Both the position numbers and the translations under genes were made by a program. This document shows positions 63,247 to 64,000 of a DNA stretch of 64,000 nt, one piece after another; positions within the stretch are counted from its first letter, which is position 1, and every line of letters starts with the position of its first letter. Source of the DNA: Bacteroidota bacterium (GTDB lineage: Bacteria > Bacteroidota > Bacteroidia > Chitinophagales > Chitinophagaceae); NCBI GenBank assembly GCA_013288945.1, contig JABDAZ010000010.1:1-64000 (forward strand), written 5' to 3'. Under the pieces are notes generated by a model. The model was not told where the DNA came from. It did no database searches and saw only the letters and a list, made by a program, of their open reading frames with translations.

Positions 63247-63479
63247 TAACTTAATTTATCAATCTTCGCGGCCAGCTTTTTATCTTTCTCTGTTACGATA
63301 TCTCCGGCATCGTGCGTGGAGAGCCAGATTTCAAGTGTATTATAAACGTTTTTCCATAATGGATGATGGTCCATTTTTTCCGCTTCCAGCGCTACTCTTG
63401 TCATAAATGCAAATGCTTCCGAAAAATTTTTGAACTCAAATTTTTTATACAGCGAATTGTTTTCTTCTTTCCAAGCCAT
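63246..63479 (-). CDS. phhB: Pterin-4-alpha-carbinolamine dehydratase
   Basis: A 77-residue protein, shorter than the usual 95-110, with the family core [40 protein letters not shown] and [13 protein letters not shown], including the catalytic His pair (DHHP) and the THDAG histidine. It recycles the tetrahydropterin cofactor of aromatic amino acid hydroxylases. It lies 18 bases after the IPExxxVDY gene on the same strand. Confidence 0.92.
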   Translation of the reverse strand: MAWKEENNSLYKKFEFKNFSEAFAFMTRVALEAEKMDHHPLWKNVYNTLEIWLSTHDAGDIVTEKDKKLAAKIDKLS

Positions 63480-63497
63480 TATTAAAAATTTAATTTT

Positions 63498-63938
63498 TTA
63501 AAAAATTAAGTGCCCTTTGTTTTTTATTTTTTCATTCGTTAATTCCGTTACCAATTGAACGCTTGTAATAATTTTTATTGATTGAATTAAATCTGTCAGC
63601 ATTTCATCTTCTACCAAATCTCCTTTTAATAACCACAAAAAATCAAGGTGGCGAAATTCTGGCAACAAATATTCACCATCAAATTGATTGTTGTATAAAT
63701 AATGCGCCAGCGAACTATTTGGCTCCGGATATTCATACACACCAAAAAAATATTTGCGTTGTTTTTTGCTTAGCTGAATTTCAATATCATTATTAATACG
63801 AAAATCGAAACGCAAATAATTATTCAGTTGCCAGCAAAACTGGTAATCTTTCACAGGCGCTACAATGCCCAGCAGGCGCGTGTCTTCGAAGAAGTCGTCT
63901 GCCAAATCATCGAGATCAAGTTTAAGTTTCATTCCCAT
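63498..63938 (-). CDS. IPExxxVDY-family protein
   Basis: A small Bacteroidota-specific protein of unknown role. It has the family layout: DTRLLGIVAPVKDYQFCWQL, LNNYLRFDFRI, FGVYEYPEPNSSLAHYLYNN and the variant motif LLPEFRHLDFLWLLKG in place of IPE-xxx-VDY. Its length of 146 residues is normal. In many Bacteroidota it is found near pyruvate kinase, which would lie off the right edge. Confidence 0.82.
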   Translation of the reverse strand: MGMKLKLDLDDLADDFFEDTRLLGIVAPVKDYQFCWQLNNYLRFDFRINNDIEIQLSKKQRKYFFGVYEYPEPNSSLAHYLYNNQFDGEYLLPEFRHLDFLWLLKGDLVEDEMLTDLIQSIKIITSVQLVTELTNEKIKNKGHLIF

Positions 63939-64000
63939 TTTTACTGAAAAAATTTTTATTAATAAAAATAAAATTAAAACTGAATGGCTGCTTCGGCAAC

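Overview
The window is an AT-rich bacterial chromosome segment that I assign to the Bacteroidota, most likely a Chitinophagales-type organism. The signs are IPExxxVDY-family and PspC/PadR genes, a Rho protein with a long charged N-terminal insert, RidA, FeoB and ComB relatives of the usual Bacteroidota form, Bacteroidota-style mobilisation genes, weak Shine-Dalgarno signals, and several -7 boxes of the TAnnTTTG type used by the Bacteroidota primary sigma factor. Genus cannot be told from the sequence.

Layout. Bases 1-598 hold the end of a tyrosine recombinase cut by the window edge. Bases 600-12000 hold chromosomal accessory genes: a membrane fatty-acid hydroxylase, a sensor histidine kinase broken by one frameshift, a DUF305 / beta-propeller-DUF302 / SLAC1-type channel cluster, a dehalogenase-like hydrolase, an HxlR regulator divergent from a SnoaL-like protein, and a decayed short-chain dehydrogenase. 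Bases 12064-15610 are a mobilisation module (excisionase-like HTH, Toprim primase, candidate oriT, MobC, relaxase, membrane protein, XRE repressor).

Bases 15611-20455 carry the most unusual unit: a non-coding region with a 110-nt multi-helix hairpin, then a three-gene operon of an ECF sigma factor, an 877-residue fusion of a TM0106-like nuclease to an IS66-type DDE transposase, and a DNA-binding-like protein. Bases 20500-26333 are a second compact operon, behind a perfect palindrome that abuts a recognisable promoter: DUF4160, an XRE/ImmA-IrrE metallopeptidase regulator, a cysteine-rich protein, a radical SAM enzyme, a DPPW methyltransferase, an ASCH-like protein and a P-loop kinase. It reads like a stress- or phage-responsive base or nucleotide modification system. 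Bases 26552-33000 hold small and decayed genes plus a six-gene minus-strand operon from a two-HKD phospholipase-D-like protein to a DUF4365 nuclease-like protein. A broken RES toxin gene and a beta-rich/macro/KAP-ATPase fusion follow.

A tRNA-Phe gene at 37688-37760, with its 3' end facing this accessory material, marks the edge of the island. To its right (37946-64000) lie ordinary chromosomal genes: recQ, kpsF/manC, an exonuclease, ridA, methionine aminotransferase, an M24 peptidase, feoB, comB, gcvT, PspC/PadR, an ExbD-like gene, asnS, rho, a pterin dehydratase and an IPExxxVDY gene, with one small doc-type toxin-antitoxin pair whose toxin is frameshifted.

Three genes (histidine kinase, RES, Doc) are each broken by a single inserted or missing base in or beside a short homopolymer, so assembly errors must be separated from real decay before those losses are interpreted. 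All functions here come from reading motifs; no database search was run.
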